Origin: Metallosphaera cuprina Ar-4
GTDB lineage: Archaea > Thermoproteota > Thermoprotei_A > Sulfolobales > Sulfolobaceae
Assembly (NCBI RefSeq): GCF_000204925.1
Contig: NC_015435.1
Location: 610,001-674,000 of the forward strand
DNA length: 64,000 nt
Reading direction: 5' to 3'
Under the pieces are notes generated by a model that was given only the letters and a program-made list of their open reading frames with translations, had not been told where the DNA came from and searched no databases. Shown here piece after piece: positions 27,602 to 36,456 of the stretch. Numbering within the stretch: position 1 is the stretch's first letter; every line of letters starts with the position of its first letter. The translations under genes were made by a program, and so were the position numbers.

Positions 27602-28579
27602 TTGGATTATTACGCTATTGTCCATAACGACTTTGATGGAACTGCATCAGCTGCAGTCTACGCAAGAGCAATAGGGTCTCTACCCACAAAGATTTGGTTT
27701 ACGGAACCCACTAGAGTTCACGAACTTTTAAGTAAATTGGAGCTAAGGGGAGTGACAAGGATTATGATAGCTGACCTAGGGCTTAACGAATCGACTCTTC
27801 AAACCCTTTTGCAATCTCTAAAGCGTCTCAAAGAGGAGGGGGCCACAATACAGTGGTTCGATCATCACGTATGGAAAGATGAGTGGGAAACTAAGCTTAG
27901 AGAAGTTGGCGTTGAGGTCCATCATGACGTATCCACCTGTGGAGCTGGTGTAGTCCATAAAGTGATGAATCCAAATGACGAAGTGTCCGCAAAGCTGGCA
28001 TCCGCAGACTGTTCCGTAGACATTTGGCTCCATGACGATCCTCTAGGTGAGAAACTAAGACGAGTTGTGGAGAACGAAAGAAGTTACGAATGGAAAAAAA
28101 GGATTTTAGAGACTTTCTTTGCAGGTGTTCTTTGGAACGATGAGTTTCAGAAGATACTAGAGGCTAAGATAAACGAGGAACTCAAGGGGTATCAGAGGAT
28201 ATGGAAGTACGTTAAGGTTACAGAACTGGATGGCGTGAAGATCGTGGTGGCAATAAGGTGGAAAGGTCCCCCTGACATTAGCTACGCATCTCAGTACCTT
28301 ATGACCAGGACTGGAGCTGACATATTCGTCTCTGCTAACGGTAAGGCAATATCTTTCAGGAGTAACAGGATAGATATTAGGAGGTTTGCAGTTAGTTTAG
28401 GAGGGGGAGGCCATCCTCTCGCTGCCGGTGCTGCTTTAAAGATACCTTTGTTCTACAGGTTTTTACGTTGGTTGGGTGTTAGAGGACCGGTTATAGAATG
28501 GGTCTCAAAGGTGGTTGTCCAGGTGATTAAGAAAGAGGGAATAGTAACTTATCAAAGATCTAAGACAACTAGTACTTAA
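27602..28579 (+). CDS. DHH-family phosphoesterase
   Basis: The 325-aa protein has the DHH fold signatures: HNDFDGTASA (residues 8-17), an aspartate in MIADLGLNE near 58, the name-giving DHH at 87-89 (WFDHHV), and the C-terminal DHHA1 glycine motif GGGGHPLAAGAA near 273-284. It binds two metal ions and hydrolyses phosphodiester bonds. Archaeal members include nanoRNases, RecJ-like nucleases and cyclic-dinucleotide phosphodiesterases; the sequence does not decide between these. The start is TTG at 27602. Confidence 0.88.
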   Translation: MDYYAIVHNDFDGTASAAVYARAIGSLPTKIWFTEPTRVHELLSKLELRGVTRIMIADLGLNESTLQTLLQSLKRLKEEGATIQWFDHHVWKDEWETKLREVGVEVHHDVSTCGAGVVHKVMNPNDEVSAKLASADCSVDIWLHDDPLGEKLRRVVENERSYEWKKRILETFFAGVLWNDEFQKILEAKINEELKGYQRIWKYVKVTELDGVKIVVAIRWKGPPDISYASQYLMTRTGADIFVSANGKAISFRSNRIDIRRFAVSLGGGGHPLAAGAALKIPLFYRFLRWLGVRGPVIEWVSKVVVQVIKKEGIVTYQRSKTTST

Positions 28580-28653
28580 TAAAAGTTATAATTCTCAAAT
28601 AGTAGCGATAACACTATAACTTACCAAGCTCATGAGTAAACAGGTGTCAAAAA

Positions 28654-29301
28654 GTGGTGAAAACGTATCAGAAGTTCCCAGACGTTCAGGTTATGACTAC
28701 AGCAGGTCCGATAGACTTCTACAAGGACGTGTTTGGAAAAGGCAAGTGGTTGTTTCTATTCGCTCATCCTGCGGACTTCACCCCAGTTTGTACGACTGAG
28801 TTTGTAGAGTTTGCAAAGAACTATTCAGAGTTCGAGAAGCTTGGGGTTCAGCTAGTTGGCCTCAGCGTGGACAGCATTTATTCTCATATAGCTTGGCTAA
28901 CTGACATTGAACAGAGGTACGGTGTCAAGATACCTTTCCCTGTAATAGCAGATCCTGATAAGAAGATCGCTAGGCTCCTTGACTTAATAGAAGAAGGCTC
29001 TGGACTTACCGTAAGAGGCGTTTTCATAGTAGATCCACAGGGCACAATTAGATTCATGGCATTATATCCGATAGAAGCTGGAAGGAACATGCAAGAGTTA
29101 ATTAGAATAACTAAGGCACTTATAGTGTCCTATAAGGCAAAGGTATCCACTCCAGTTAACTGGGAACCAGGTAAGGAAGTGGTCGTTGGGGCTCCAACTA
29201 CACTAATGGAAGCCGAGATGAGGATGAAACTTCCTAACTCTAAAGCATGGTATTTGATGTTCAAGAAGTACGAGGAGCTACCCTCAGACCAAAGAGTTTA
29301 A
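28654..29301 (+). CDS. 1-Cys peroxiredoxin (Prx6 type)
   Basis: The 215-aa protein has the peroxidatic motif HPADFTPVCTTEF with C46, T43 and later R residues as in the Prx6 subfamily. No second cysteine is present, so it is of 1-Cys type and needs an external thiol. The C-terminal extension (VNWEPGKEVVVGAPTT) is typical of archaeal Prx6. It reduces hydrogen peroxide and organic peroxides in the cytoplasm. The start is GTG at 28654, with a second GTG in the next codon. A run of T follows the stop at 29301 as terminator. Confidence 0.93.
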   Translation: MVKTYQKFPDVQVMTTAGPIDFYKDVFGKGKWLFLFAHPADFTPVCTTEFVEFAKNYSEFEKLGVQLVGLSVDSIYSHIAWLTDIEQRYGVKIPFPVIADPDKKIARLLDLIEEGSGLTVRGVFIVDPQGTIRFMALYPIEAGRNMQELIRITKALIVSYKAKVSTPVNWEPGKEVVVGAPTTLMEAEMRMKLPNSKAWYLMFKKYEELPSDQRV

Positions 29302-29328
29302 TTTTTTTTAGTAACTAGTCTCTTCCCC

Positions 29329-29994
29329 TCATTTCTTATCAATTTTAATCAGTGTTATGGCCTTGTTAGCCGGGAGTGCAACGTTGTAAACTCTAACACC
29401 ACTAATCTCAGCAAAAGTAACAACTGATTTATGGGCGTGTCCATGGATCGCGATATCGGGTTTGCACTTAGCCTCCTCTAGAAAGGGATAACCTAGTTCA
29501 GGATAGGCCCAACTCCTCTCACCCCTGAGCGTTTCGTATGTAGGGGAGTAATGAGTAACGAGTACTGTGACATCGCCCTCACTTTCACATAATAGCTTTT
29601 CTAGATTTTGTTTTCTTTCCATATAATATTGCATATTGATACCAGATTTAAGTTGCCACTTGGTAGGTCTGGATATCAATCCCTCGCTACCCACAATGTG
29701 GAGACTAATTTCGTTTAGTTTGATTAACGTGAAGTTATCTTCAAGCCATTCTACTTTTGGATATAATCTTTTGAAGTCTTCTCTAACTTCTCTGAAGTCT
29801 TCGTTCCCAAAGACCGCGACAGTCCTCTTAGTGGCTAACAGCTTATAGATAGGATCGAAATGAATCACCTTCCCCTTATCAACGGAATCTCCAGCTATGA
29901 TGAAAAGAGGAAGCTCCGGGACGTATCTGACTGCTCTAAGGAAATCGTTAAGATATCTAGGTGAATGGATATCTGATACTGCGCCTATGATCAT
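29329..29994 (-). CDS. Calcineurin-like metallophosphoesterase
   Basis: The 221-aa protein has the metallophosphoesterase metal ligands in order: D8-x-H10 (VSDIHS), D36 (IIAGDSVD), GNED near 62 in place of the usual GNHE, H147-region THYSPTYE, and GHAH (IHGHAHKS) near 197. The histidine missing from GNHE is replaced by GNEDF, seen in a subset of this family. Substrate unknown. It converges on the peroxiredoxin gene and diverges from DUF763. Confidence 0.85.
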   Translation of the reverse strand: MIIGAVSDIHSPRYLNDFLRAVRYVPELPLFIIAGDSVDKGKVIHFDPIYKLLATKRTVAVFGNEDFREVREDFKRLYPKVEWLEDNFTLIKLNEISLHIVGSEGLISRPTKWQLKSGINMQYYMERKQNLEKLLCESEGDVTVLVTHYSPTYETLRGERSWAYPELGYPFLEEAKCKPDIAIHGHAHKSVVTFAEISGVRVYNVALPANKAITLIKIDKK

Positions 29995-30027
29995 AATTTT
30001 TAACTATATTATGAGGTAAATATTTCT

Positions 30028-31170
30028 ATGGAAATAATAGGGATAAGCGACCTACCGCTACACTACGGAAAGGTCCCAAATTGGCTGATCCCCATAATGA
30101 GGAGGTTATCTAGGGCTATCTTAGACGTGATGATTTTAGAGTGGGGTCCAGATAAAATACTTGAGAAATTATCAAATCCTCTATGGTTTCAGGGCTTTAA
30201 CAACGTTATAGGTATGGACTGGGACTCATCAGGTTCAACTACAGTGACTTTGGGCATCCTTAAGGAGGTAGTTAATCCTAAGGACGACGGACTGGCCATC
30301 ACTGGTGGGAAGGGTAAGAGTTCTTTAAACGTTCCTAAAGAACTTGAGAGCTTACCTTCCAGGTTTGACTTGAACGTAAAGAGGCTGGCTAGGATAAGTA
30401 AGTTGATAGCAAAAGTTGATACGACGTTACTTCAAGACGGTCACGAGCTATATCATCACTCCCTTCTAGTTTCCGAAAGCGGTAGATGGATCGTGATTCA
30501 GCAAGGCATGAATCCGCAAACCAGGTTCGCTAGGAGGTATCATTGGAAATCTGTGAACGATCCGGTAAATCAAGAACGGGAGGCTTTAGCAGGGGTCAAA
30601 AGTAAAGCGGTACTTAATGTTCACGCATCAGTGAATGCGAAGAGAACTATAATGGACTTATTAAGGGAGAATCCACAGAAGCTCGAAAGGGACTATTTAC
30701 GTTCTATGGCTATCCTGAAAGGACAGTCCTTGGAGTCTTGGATGGGCACTGGAACTATAGGGGCCATTTCATCAGAAGCTAAGCTCGTTTACATGAGACC
30801 AGTAGATGTGAAGAGAATAGTCAAGGTGATTTATGAGGTCCAACAGGGGTCTCCGTCAGATCTAGAGGATGCCCTCCTTCTAGGAGTAGGTCCCTCAACT
30901 ATGAGGGCCCTAAGTCTCATATCTGATCTGATCTATAGAGAACCTCCCTCTTATGAGGATCCAGTAAACGCCCCTTATGATCCTTTCAAATACGCTTACG
31001 CTATAGGCGGAAAGGATGGGATACCGTTCCCCGTGAATAGAGAGATAGCCTTTGAGGTGATCCAAACGTTAGAGGACTTTGTTACAATAGCCAAGCTAGA
31101 GAAAAAAGATAAAGCCTTAGCTCTGAATAAATTAAGGGATCTAAGACTTGGAGTTAAGGAAGGGGCTTGA
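30028..31170 (+). CDS. DUF763 family protein
   Basis: The 380-aa protein matches the archaeal DUF763 family: the opening ISDLPLHYGKVPNWL, the central HHSLLVSESGRWIVIQQGMN near residue 145-165, and WMGTGTIGAIS near 235. Function is not established; distant links to DNA-repair or tRNA proteins have been suggested for the helix-hairpin segment DALLLGVGPSTMRAL (about 283-297). No membrane segments. Its last 23 bp overlap the citrate synthase start. Confidence 0.82.
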   Translation: MEIIGISDLPLHYGKVPNWLIPIMRRLSRAILDVMILEWGPDKILEKLSNPLWFQGFNNVIGMDWDSSGSTTVTLGILKEVVNPKDDGLAITGGKGKSSLNVPKELESLPSRFDLNVKRLARISKLIAKVDTTLLQDGHELYHHSLLVSESGRWIVIQQGMNPQTRFARRYHWKSVNDPVNQEREALAGVKSKAVLNVHASVNAKRTIMDLLRENPQKLERDYLRSMAILKGQSLESWMGTGTIGAISSEAKLVYMRPVDVKRIVKVIYEVQQGSPSDLEDALLLGVGPSTMRALSLISDLIYREPPSYEDPVNAPYDPFKYAYAIGGKDGIPFPVNREIAFEVIQTLEDFVTIAKLEKKDKALALNKLRDLRLGVKEGA

Positions 31171-32260
31171 GGACATAGCCATTAAGGAAACGTCCATAAC
31201 TTTCATCGACGGTGAGTTAGGAAGGCTATACTATAGAGGATATTCAATATTCGATTTGGCCAGTTTCTCTAACTTTGAAGAGGTGGCTTACTTAATTTGG
31301 TATGGTAAGCTTCCGACTAGACATGAGTTGGACGATTTTAAGTCTAGGCTAGCAGAGGAAAGGTCCATCTCCGATGAGATAGCCTCTCTAGTTAAGAGGA
31401 CGGCTAAGACTGCGAACCCTATGGACGTCCTTAGAACGTCAGTTAGCATGATGGGCCTTGAAGATAAAGATGATGGAGAGCTAATAACCAAATCAATGAA
31501 GATAACGGCTAAGATACCTACAATAATATCGAGTATACAGAGAACTAGAGCAAACCTAGATGTGATAGAACCGGATCCCTCCTTATCACATTCGGAGAAT
31601 TTCCTTTACATGCTTCATGGCTCAAAGCCCAGTCGTGAAAGATCTAGAATGCTTGACGTAGGCTTGATGCTTCACATAGATCACGAGATGAACGCTTCAA
31701 CTATGGCTTGTCTAGTAGTGGCATCAACTCTCTCAGATATTTACTCCTCTATAGTAGCAGGAATATCAGCTTTGAAGGGCCCTCTTCACGGAGGAGCTAA
31801 CTCTGAGGCTTTGAGGCAATTCATGGAAATTGGAAGCCAGGAAAACGTTGAAAAATACGTGTTGAATAGGCTCAGTTCAGGCCAGAGGCTCATGGGTTTT
31901 GGGCACAGGATATATAAGAGTTTAGACCCTAGGGCCAAGATAATCAAGGATTACTTATCCAAAGTTTCTAAGGATGAAGAAACTCAGAGACTGTTCGATA
32001 TAGCAACAAAGGTGGAGGAAATAGGGATCCGAATCCTAGGTAAGAGAGGAATATATCCCAACGTGGACTTTTACTCGGGACTTCTGTTTCACTTCCTGGG
32101 CTTTGATCTAGATTTGTTCCCTACCATATTTGCCTCGGCTAGAGTGATAGGCTGGTCCGCTCATGTAGACGAGTACCTCAAGGATAACAAGCTCATAAGG
32201 CCTAAGGCAATCTATGTAGGCGATTTAGGGAAAAAATACGTTCCTATAGATGAGAGATAA
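31148..32260 (+). CDS. Citrate synthase
   Basis: The 370-aa protein has archaeal citrate synthase length and all catalytic residues: H214 (GPLHGGANSE), H253 (GFGHRIYK) and D307 (PNVDFYSG). The N-terminal DGELGRLYYRGY is the family signature. It condenses oxaloacetate and acetyl-CoA in the citric acid cycle. The start used is TTG at 31148 inside the end of DUF763, which gives the family N-terminus; this implies co-transcription. Confidence 0.94.
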   Translation: MELRKGLEDIAIKETSITFIDGELGRLYYRGYSIFDLASFSNFEEVAYLIWYGKLPTRHELDDFKSRLAEERSISDEIASLVKRTAKTANPMDVLRTSVSMMGLEDKDDGELITKSMKITAKIPTIISSIQRTRANLDVIEPDPSLSHSENFLYMLHGSKPSRERSRMLDVGLMLHIDHEMNASTMACLVVASTLSDIYSSIVAGISALKGPLHGGANSEALRQFMEIGSQENVEKYVLNRLSSGQRLMGFGHRIYKSLDPRAKIIKDYLSKVSKDEETQRLFDIATKVEEIGIRILGKRGIYPNVDFYSGLLFHFLGFDLDLFPTIFASARVIGWSAHVDEYLKDNKLIRPKAIYVGDLGKKYVPIDER

Positions 32261-32277
32261 TTATTTTTATACTGCTT

Positions 32278-32291
32278 AAGTCAGATAGTTA
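32278..32291 (+). promoter_or_regulatory. Shared 14-bp element upstream of the DUF47 gene
   Basis: AAGTCAGATAGTTA lies 5 bp before the ATG at 32297 and is repeated exactly at the start of the phosphate symporter gene (38201-38214). A TATA-like TTTTTATAC near 32264-32272 places it in the initiator region, where a repressor could act. Confidence 0.45.
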
Positions 32292-32296
32292 GCTAG

Positions 32297-32956
32297 ATGT
32301 TCAAGCTCACTATAAATAAAGAAGATATTATTTTTAGCAAGATAGTAGAAATAGCTAAAGCTATAAACGAGGCTATATCCAGGCTAGATGAACTAGTTAA
32401 GAAGCAGATTAAAGGAGATAGAGAGGGAGTGACAGCAGAAACCATAAGGATAAAGTCTATCTACGAAAGGGTAGCAATGATTAGAGAGGAAATAGTCTCA
32501 ATGCTTTACGGTGAGGCGTTCCTCCCAGACTTTAAAGAGTCCATGATGATGCTAAATCAGGCCCTCTATAACACGATGAAGGCAGTTAAGGATTCGAGTA
32601 GGGCAATATCTTCCAGAAAGCCAAACGAGGTTCTGACTAAGACCTTGGGCGACGGTTTGCTGACATATCTTACTACAATAACTGAGGCTGGGGAGAGGTT
32701 AATAAGTATGGTGTCGCTGATGAAGACAGATATGAAAGAGGCTATAAGGATAGGTAAGGAAATTCAGTTAATGGAGAGAAACGGAGATGACGTAAAGGAC
32801 ATGTTGATTCAAAGGCTTTACGATTCCGAGAGCGTTGCAGATGTGATTAGTGTCCTTCAGATAAAGGATGTGATAATCTTTATGGACGATATACTAGACT
32901 ACATGGAAGAGGCAACGTTGAGCATAGAAACCCTATACGCAACACTTAAAGCTTAA
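32297..32956 (+). CDS. DUF47/PhoU-like phosphate-transport regulator
   Basis: The 219-aa all-helical protein has the PhoU/DUF47 pattern of paired three-helix bundles with metal-ligand motifs E/D-x3-D: LDELVKKQIKGD at the start, and IQLMERNGDDVKDMLIQRLYD near residues 155-175 and IIFMDDILDYMEEA near 195-208. DUF47 proteins usually accompany PiT transporters and modulate phosphate uptake; a PiT gene is 1.5 kb downstream. The protein is cytoplasmic. It carries the 14-bp element shared with the PHS symporter. Confidence 0.85.
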   Translation: MFKLTINKEDIIFSKIVEIAKAINEAISRLDELVKKQIKGDREGVTAETIRIKSIYERVAMIREEIVSMLYGEAFLPDFKESMMMLNQALYNTMKAVKDSSRAISSRKPNEVLTKTLGDGLLTYLTTITEAGERLISMVSLMKTDMKEAIRIGKEIQLMERNGDDVKDMLIQRLYDSESVADVISVLQIKDVIIFMDDILDYMEEATLSIETLYATLKA

Positions 32957-32973
32957 AAAAATCAAGATTTTGA

Positions 32974-33483
32974 TTAGCTAGGTGTAGATATCCTTTTTAC
33001 AAACTTTGTTTTCCTCATTAGCGTAAGTTTATTTATTGAAGGTGGTATAACTAGTTCATCCACAGATATTATGGAGTCAACGTAGTGCTCTAAAGTCTCC
33101 TCATCCAAGTCAGGAAGGATTAGCTTCCCTATATTTCTAAAAGAAACAGGTTTCTTGGCAGAGATCATCTCCAACTTGAAGACGGTCACCTCTCCTATGT
33201 TTGAAACAACTATTACATCTTTTTTGCTCTCGTTGATCCCCTCTAAGAAGGCTTTCCCAGTACTTTTTATGCCGTCCTTTACGTTATAGGTTATCATCTC
33301 GGCTTCCGAAACCAGAGTTAAGAAATTACTAATAGCCTGGTTAGTTATCTCTCCAACCGTTCTTCCTGTGTCCCTAGCCACGTTTACTAGTCTTTCATAA
33401 AGCTTGGAGTCCACTCCTCTTATTGTTACGGTTCTGTTTTGTTTGTCATCCTTCACTTTATCTTCATTGTTTTCATTAGGCAT
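32974..33483 (-). CDS. Ribbon-helix-helix-type DNA-binding protein with C-terminal domain
   Basis: From the ATG at 33483 (MPNENNEDK; a longer start at 33507 is possible) the 169-aa protein has a charged tail, then a ribbon-helix-helix-like segment RTVTIRGVDSKLYERLVNVA followed by DTGRTVGEITNQAISNFL (about residues 17-56). The remaining 110 residues form a second domain I do not recognise, ending in a basic KTKFVKRIS. It is probably a transcriptional regulator. It sits tail-to-tail with the DUF47 gene. Confidence 0.75.
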   Translation of the reverse strand: MPNENNEDKVKDDKQNRTVTIRGVDSKLYERLVNVARDTGRTVGEITNQAISNFLTLVSEAEMITYNVKDGIKSTGKAFLEGINESKKDVIVVSNIGEVTVFKLEMISAKKPVSFRNIGKLILPDLDEETLEHYVDSIISVDELVIPPSINKLTLMRKTKFVKRISTPS

Positions 33484-33632
33484 GATTACATGTTTTCTTG
33501 TAAACATTTAAGTCTTTTTCTCATATCTAATTAACCTGCAACGTGGTCTTATCCCAGGATCACGTTAAGTCTTCTCTGAGAGATTAACAATTCATATGAT
33601 GATTCTCATTAAGAGTTATATAGACAAAATAT

Positions 33633-33658
33633 CATGCCACATAATAGAAAATGGCATG
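33633..33658. repeat. 7-bp inverted repeat, candidate operator
   Basis: CATGCCA (33633-33639) and TGGCATG (33652-33658) are perfect reverse complements, 12 bp apart, in the divergent region between the RHH gene and the 96-aa gene. Position and symmetry fit a dimeric regulator site such as an RHH protein. Confidence 0.45.
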
Positions 33659-33735
33659 TTATTCTTCTAGAATTTAGATCTCCTATCTAAGAAAAGTTTA
33701 AAAGTAATACTTCATAAAGTAATTATGTGATAATC

Positions 33736-34017
33736 ATGACCAGAGCTCAGGTCACCGAATACGTTAGGGAGACCATTGAGAAACAAGGTTACGACAAAAG
33801 ACTAGTCCTGCCTGTAAAGATGTTGTCCAGTATAGAGGCTACTCTAAACGTAGCGTTACCTGTTTCAATATCTAGAGTTATAGCGGTTACAAGCCAGAAC
33901 TCACCCTACTGCGAAAAGATTAAGGATGTCCTATCTAGAATAAGACCTAACGCATACTCGATGTGTATCTTTGATGAAATTCATCCCTCAAATATAGTAT
34001 CATTATTTTATAAGTGA
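33736..34017 (+). CDS. Small conserved protein of unknown function
   Basis: The 93-aa product (ATG at 33736; GTG at 33727 also possible) is not one I recognise. It has two or three cysteines (SPYCEKI, YSMCIFD), no membrane segment, and a hydrophobic centre LNVALPVSISRVIAVTS. A TATA-like TTTAAAAG near 33694-33701 precedes it. Located between two RHH regulators in the phosphate neighbourhood. Confidence 0.55.
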   Translation: MTRAQVTEYVRETIEKQGYDKRLVLPVKMLSSIEATLNVALPVSISRVIAVTSQNSPYCEKIKDVLSRIRPNAYSMCIFDEIHPSNIVSLFYK

Positions 34018-34274
34018 CTTACAACAATTTTATACGTTCCCTATGACAGTAGGACCTTATCGTAAGCTAGCTCACGGTCTAAATTAGAAAAGAACTGTCA
34101 TTAACATATCTGATTTTAATTTTTATCCGTATAATAGAGTATTCTATATGAACATCATTCAGGTTACTATCGATTGAAGATGAAATGTATCTATCAATGA
34201 GAACCTAGTACTATTTAAATTATACAAAAGACAAGTGACTAGAAAGGTTTATGTATTGATCGTTACATGAATTA

Positions 34275-34508
34275 ATGATTGCAATGGGGGTTTTAAGGGA
34301 CCTAAATTCAGCGGATGAAATTGTTCTAGACATCGATGAGAGAAAAGAGACGAAAACGGTCACCTTCAAGATAGATCCTGATCTGCTAGAGAAGATTGAT
34401 CAAGATATGAAAAGGAGGAATATCCGGTCTAGAAGTGACTATTTGAGATGGATAATAACTTATAATATCCTCAGACTCAAAAATCAGCAAGGACAGAGTA
34501 ATAAATGA
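34275..34508 (+). CDS. CopG-like ribbon-helix-helix regulator
   Basis: The 77-aa protein contains a complete ribbon-helix-helix domain: strand TKTVTFKID, helix LLEKIDQDMKRRN, turn, and helix SRSDYLRWIITYNILRL (residues about 24-70). Its stop overlaps the start of the PiT transporter gene in ATGA, so the two are translated from one mRNA. Autoregulation of the phosphate transporter operon is the obvious inference. Shorter starts within the first ten residues are possible. Confidence 0.82.
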   Translation: MIAMGVLRDLNSADEIVLDIDERKETKTVTFKIDPDLLEKIDQDMKRRNIRSRSDYLRWIITYNILRLKNQQGQSNK

Positions 34509-35467
34509 GCTTGTTAGATATTACGCTTTTTCTTATTGGTCTGATTTCTTCTTTTGTAGTAGGTGGGAATAACTCTGCAACTTCTCTAGGAATTCTAGTT
34601 TCTACTAATGCTTTGAGGAGGAAGTTCTCTTATTTAATTAGCTCGTTAAGCATGTTTCTGGGGGTATCTATAGGTGGTTTATCCCTTCAGGGAAGTATTC
34701 ACGGGACGATTAACGGTAACCAAACCTATTTAAGTGTTGCAGTTCTCTCAGTTTTATTCGCCTCAGTCATATCGTTTTATTATCTGAATAAGTCTGGTAT
34801 TCCTTCATCGTTAAGTCAAATGATTTATCCCTCTTTAGCAATCCTTGTCCTAATCTCATCTAGTAAGTTAACGCTAGATTGGAGTAAGTTCTGGTTTACA
34901 GTTTCCTCATGGTTTTTCTCTCCATTTCTGGCCATAATCTCAGCAATAATATTCTATTATGCTTTAATTAAAATAACTTCTAAAGAAAAGAAGATAATAA
35001 AGGAAATGAAAATATATAAATATTTAATAATTTCTTCGGCTGTCTTTACATCTTTCGTAACGGGAGCCAACGCTGTGGGTATAATAGCGTCTGCTGGATT
35101 GCTATCTGAACCAGTATACATTGTGTATCCTCTATACGGGTTAGCAGCATCTCTTGGAATATATTTCAGTTCAAAAAAGGCTTCGATAGTAGTAGGTTTT
35201 AGATTAACTAGAATGGGCTACCTCAGTGCAACTTCAGCTCTCATCGGAGGGGACATAATCTCCGAGGTGTTCACACTGTTAGGGGTTCCAATCTCCATAA
35301 CTCAAACTATAATGGGCGGGGTTTTAGGTCTCAGCTTTAGGAGTTTCGGACACGATGTAAAGAATCAGTTAACGCAAGTGGCCAAAGGCTGGTTAACGTC
35401 TCCTATACTCGCAATAGTTGCATCTCTCGCAGCTTTTGGGATCATAAAGAGCCTCCTTGGTCTTTGA
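34505..35467 (+). CDS. PiT-family inorganic phosphate transporter
   Basis: The 320-aa membrane protein has the two inverted PiT signatures: GGNNSATSLGILVSTNAL near residue 20 and TSFVTGANAVGIIASAG near 180, both with the asparagine that binds phosphate. About nine to ten helices are visible. It is a low-affinity cation- or proton-coupled phosphate permease, slightly short for the family. Co-translated with the RHH regulator. Its 3' end overlaps the convergent membrane-protein gene by 26 bp. Confidence 0.88.
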   Translation: MSLLDITLFLIGLISSFVVGGNNSATSLGILVSTNALRRKFSYLISSLSMFLGVSIGGLSLQGSIHGTINGNQTYLSVAVLSVLFASVISFYYLNKSGIPSSLSQMIYPSLAILVLISSSKLTLDWSKFWFTVSSWFFSPFLAIISAIIFYYALIKITSKEKKIIKEMKIYKYLIISSAVFTSFVTGANAVGIIASAGLLSEPVYIVYPLYGLAASLGIYFSSKKASIVVGFRLTRMGYLSATSALIGGDIISEVFTLLGVPISITQTIMGGVLGLSFRSFGHDVKNQLTQVAKGWLTSPILAIVASLAAFGIIKSLLGL

Positions 35468-36404
35468 CGAACCTAGATGATATACCGTGCTTTATACCGA
35501 AGATGCCTAGAGATTCCCTTATAAGGAAAACGTAAATTCCCACTGCCAATATCCACGGTATACCGGAAAATGAGATCAGATCCAATAAAAGAAGGATAGA
35601 AATAATCCATTCAAATCTATAATTATATCTGGCTAGGGCATATGTGGAGCAACTGAAGAGGAGTACGCTCATTACGCCTACTGTGAAAGAGTGTAAAAAG
35701 TAGAGTCCTCCTAAAATCAAGCCTAGAGACGCAGATACAACGATTGAAACTAGTGCCAGCGTCGCTGAAAGAGTTGTTAAGCTTCCCTTAGATCTGAATG
35801 TCCTAACCCTGATTATAAACAGCGGATAGATAATGGTGATTATATTAATTAGGATTGGATATACATATCCTAGAAAAATCGGTAGGATTATGGCAAGTTG
35901 TTTCATTCCAAATAAAGGCCTTCCGTTTAGAGTTGCCATGAAAACGCCTACATTGACTCCAAGTATGTAAAGTAAAAGAGGGATCTCCAGGTAATAGTAA
36001 TCATTAGTGAGATAAAACAGTAACCAGGAGAACGCTCCTGAAAAAGGAGATAAGATAACAAGGTAGTTAACCGGAAACTTCGACCCATATCTCTTAACAT
36101 CAAAAATAGCTAGGGTGAGGGTAATTGATACAACTAGCATTCCAATTCCTATCAAGATCGTATTGAGAGTTAGAAGTAAAATCAAGCTTGTCAAGTGACC
36201 GGGAACGTATCTTTTTGCGGGCGAGAAAAGTCTGTACAGCATTCCAACGTAGAATAGATAGCTACCATCCATCATAAACAACGGATGAAGAGCTCCCTTC
36301 AATAAGATCTGGACTGCGCCTAAAGTCCAATAAAGTAAAGCTGAATAGATGAAAGGTACGTTTACACCCCAAGGCTCTATAGCGTTCTTCATCTCTAATC
36401 TCAC
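35442..36404 (-). CDS. Polytopic membrane protein of unknown function
   Basis: The 320-aa protein has about nine or ten hydrophobic segments and an N-terminal part reading LLYWTLGAVQILLKGALHPLF. I see no known transporter motif, nucleotide site or catalytic triad. A short charged loop IRVRTFRSKGSL lies near residue 195. The gene is convergent with PiT (26-bp overlap of the coding ends). Function unassigned. Confidence 0.75.
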   Translation of the reverse strand: MRLEMKNAIEPWGVNVPFIYSALLYWTLGAVQILLKGALHPLFMMDGSYLFYVGMLYRLFSPAKRYVPGHLTSLILLLTLNTILIGIGMLVVSITLTLAIFDVKRYGSKFPVNYLVILSPFSGAFSWLLFYLTNDYYYLEIPLLLYILGVNVGVFMATLNGRPLFGMKQLAIILPIFLGYVYPILINIITIIYPLFIIRVRTFRSKGSLTTLSATLALVSIVVSASLGLILGGLYFLHSFTVGVMSVLLFSCSTYALARYNYRFEWIISILLLLDLISFSGIPWILAVGIYVFLIRESLGIFGIKHGISSRFVKDQGGSL

Positions 36405-36456
36405 GGAACATATTGATTAAAAGGAGAGAGGCTAAAATTTTAGGGATAGACTCTAA

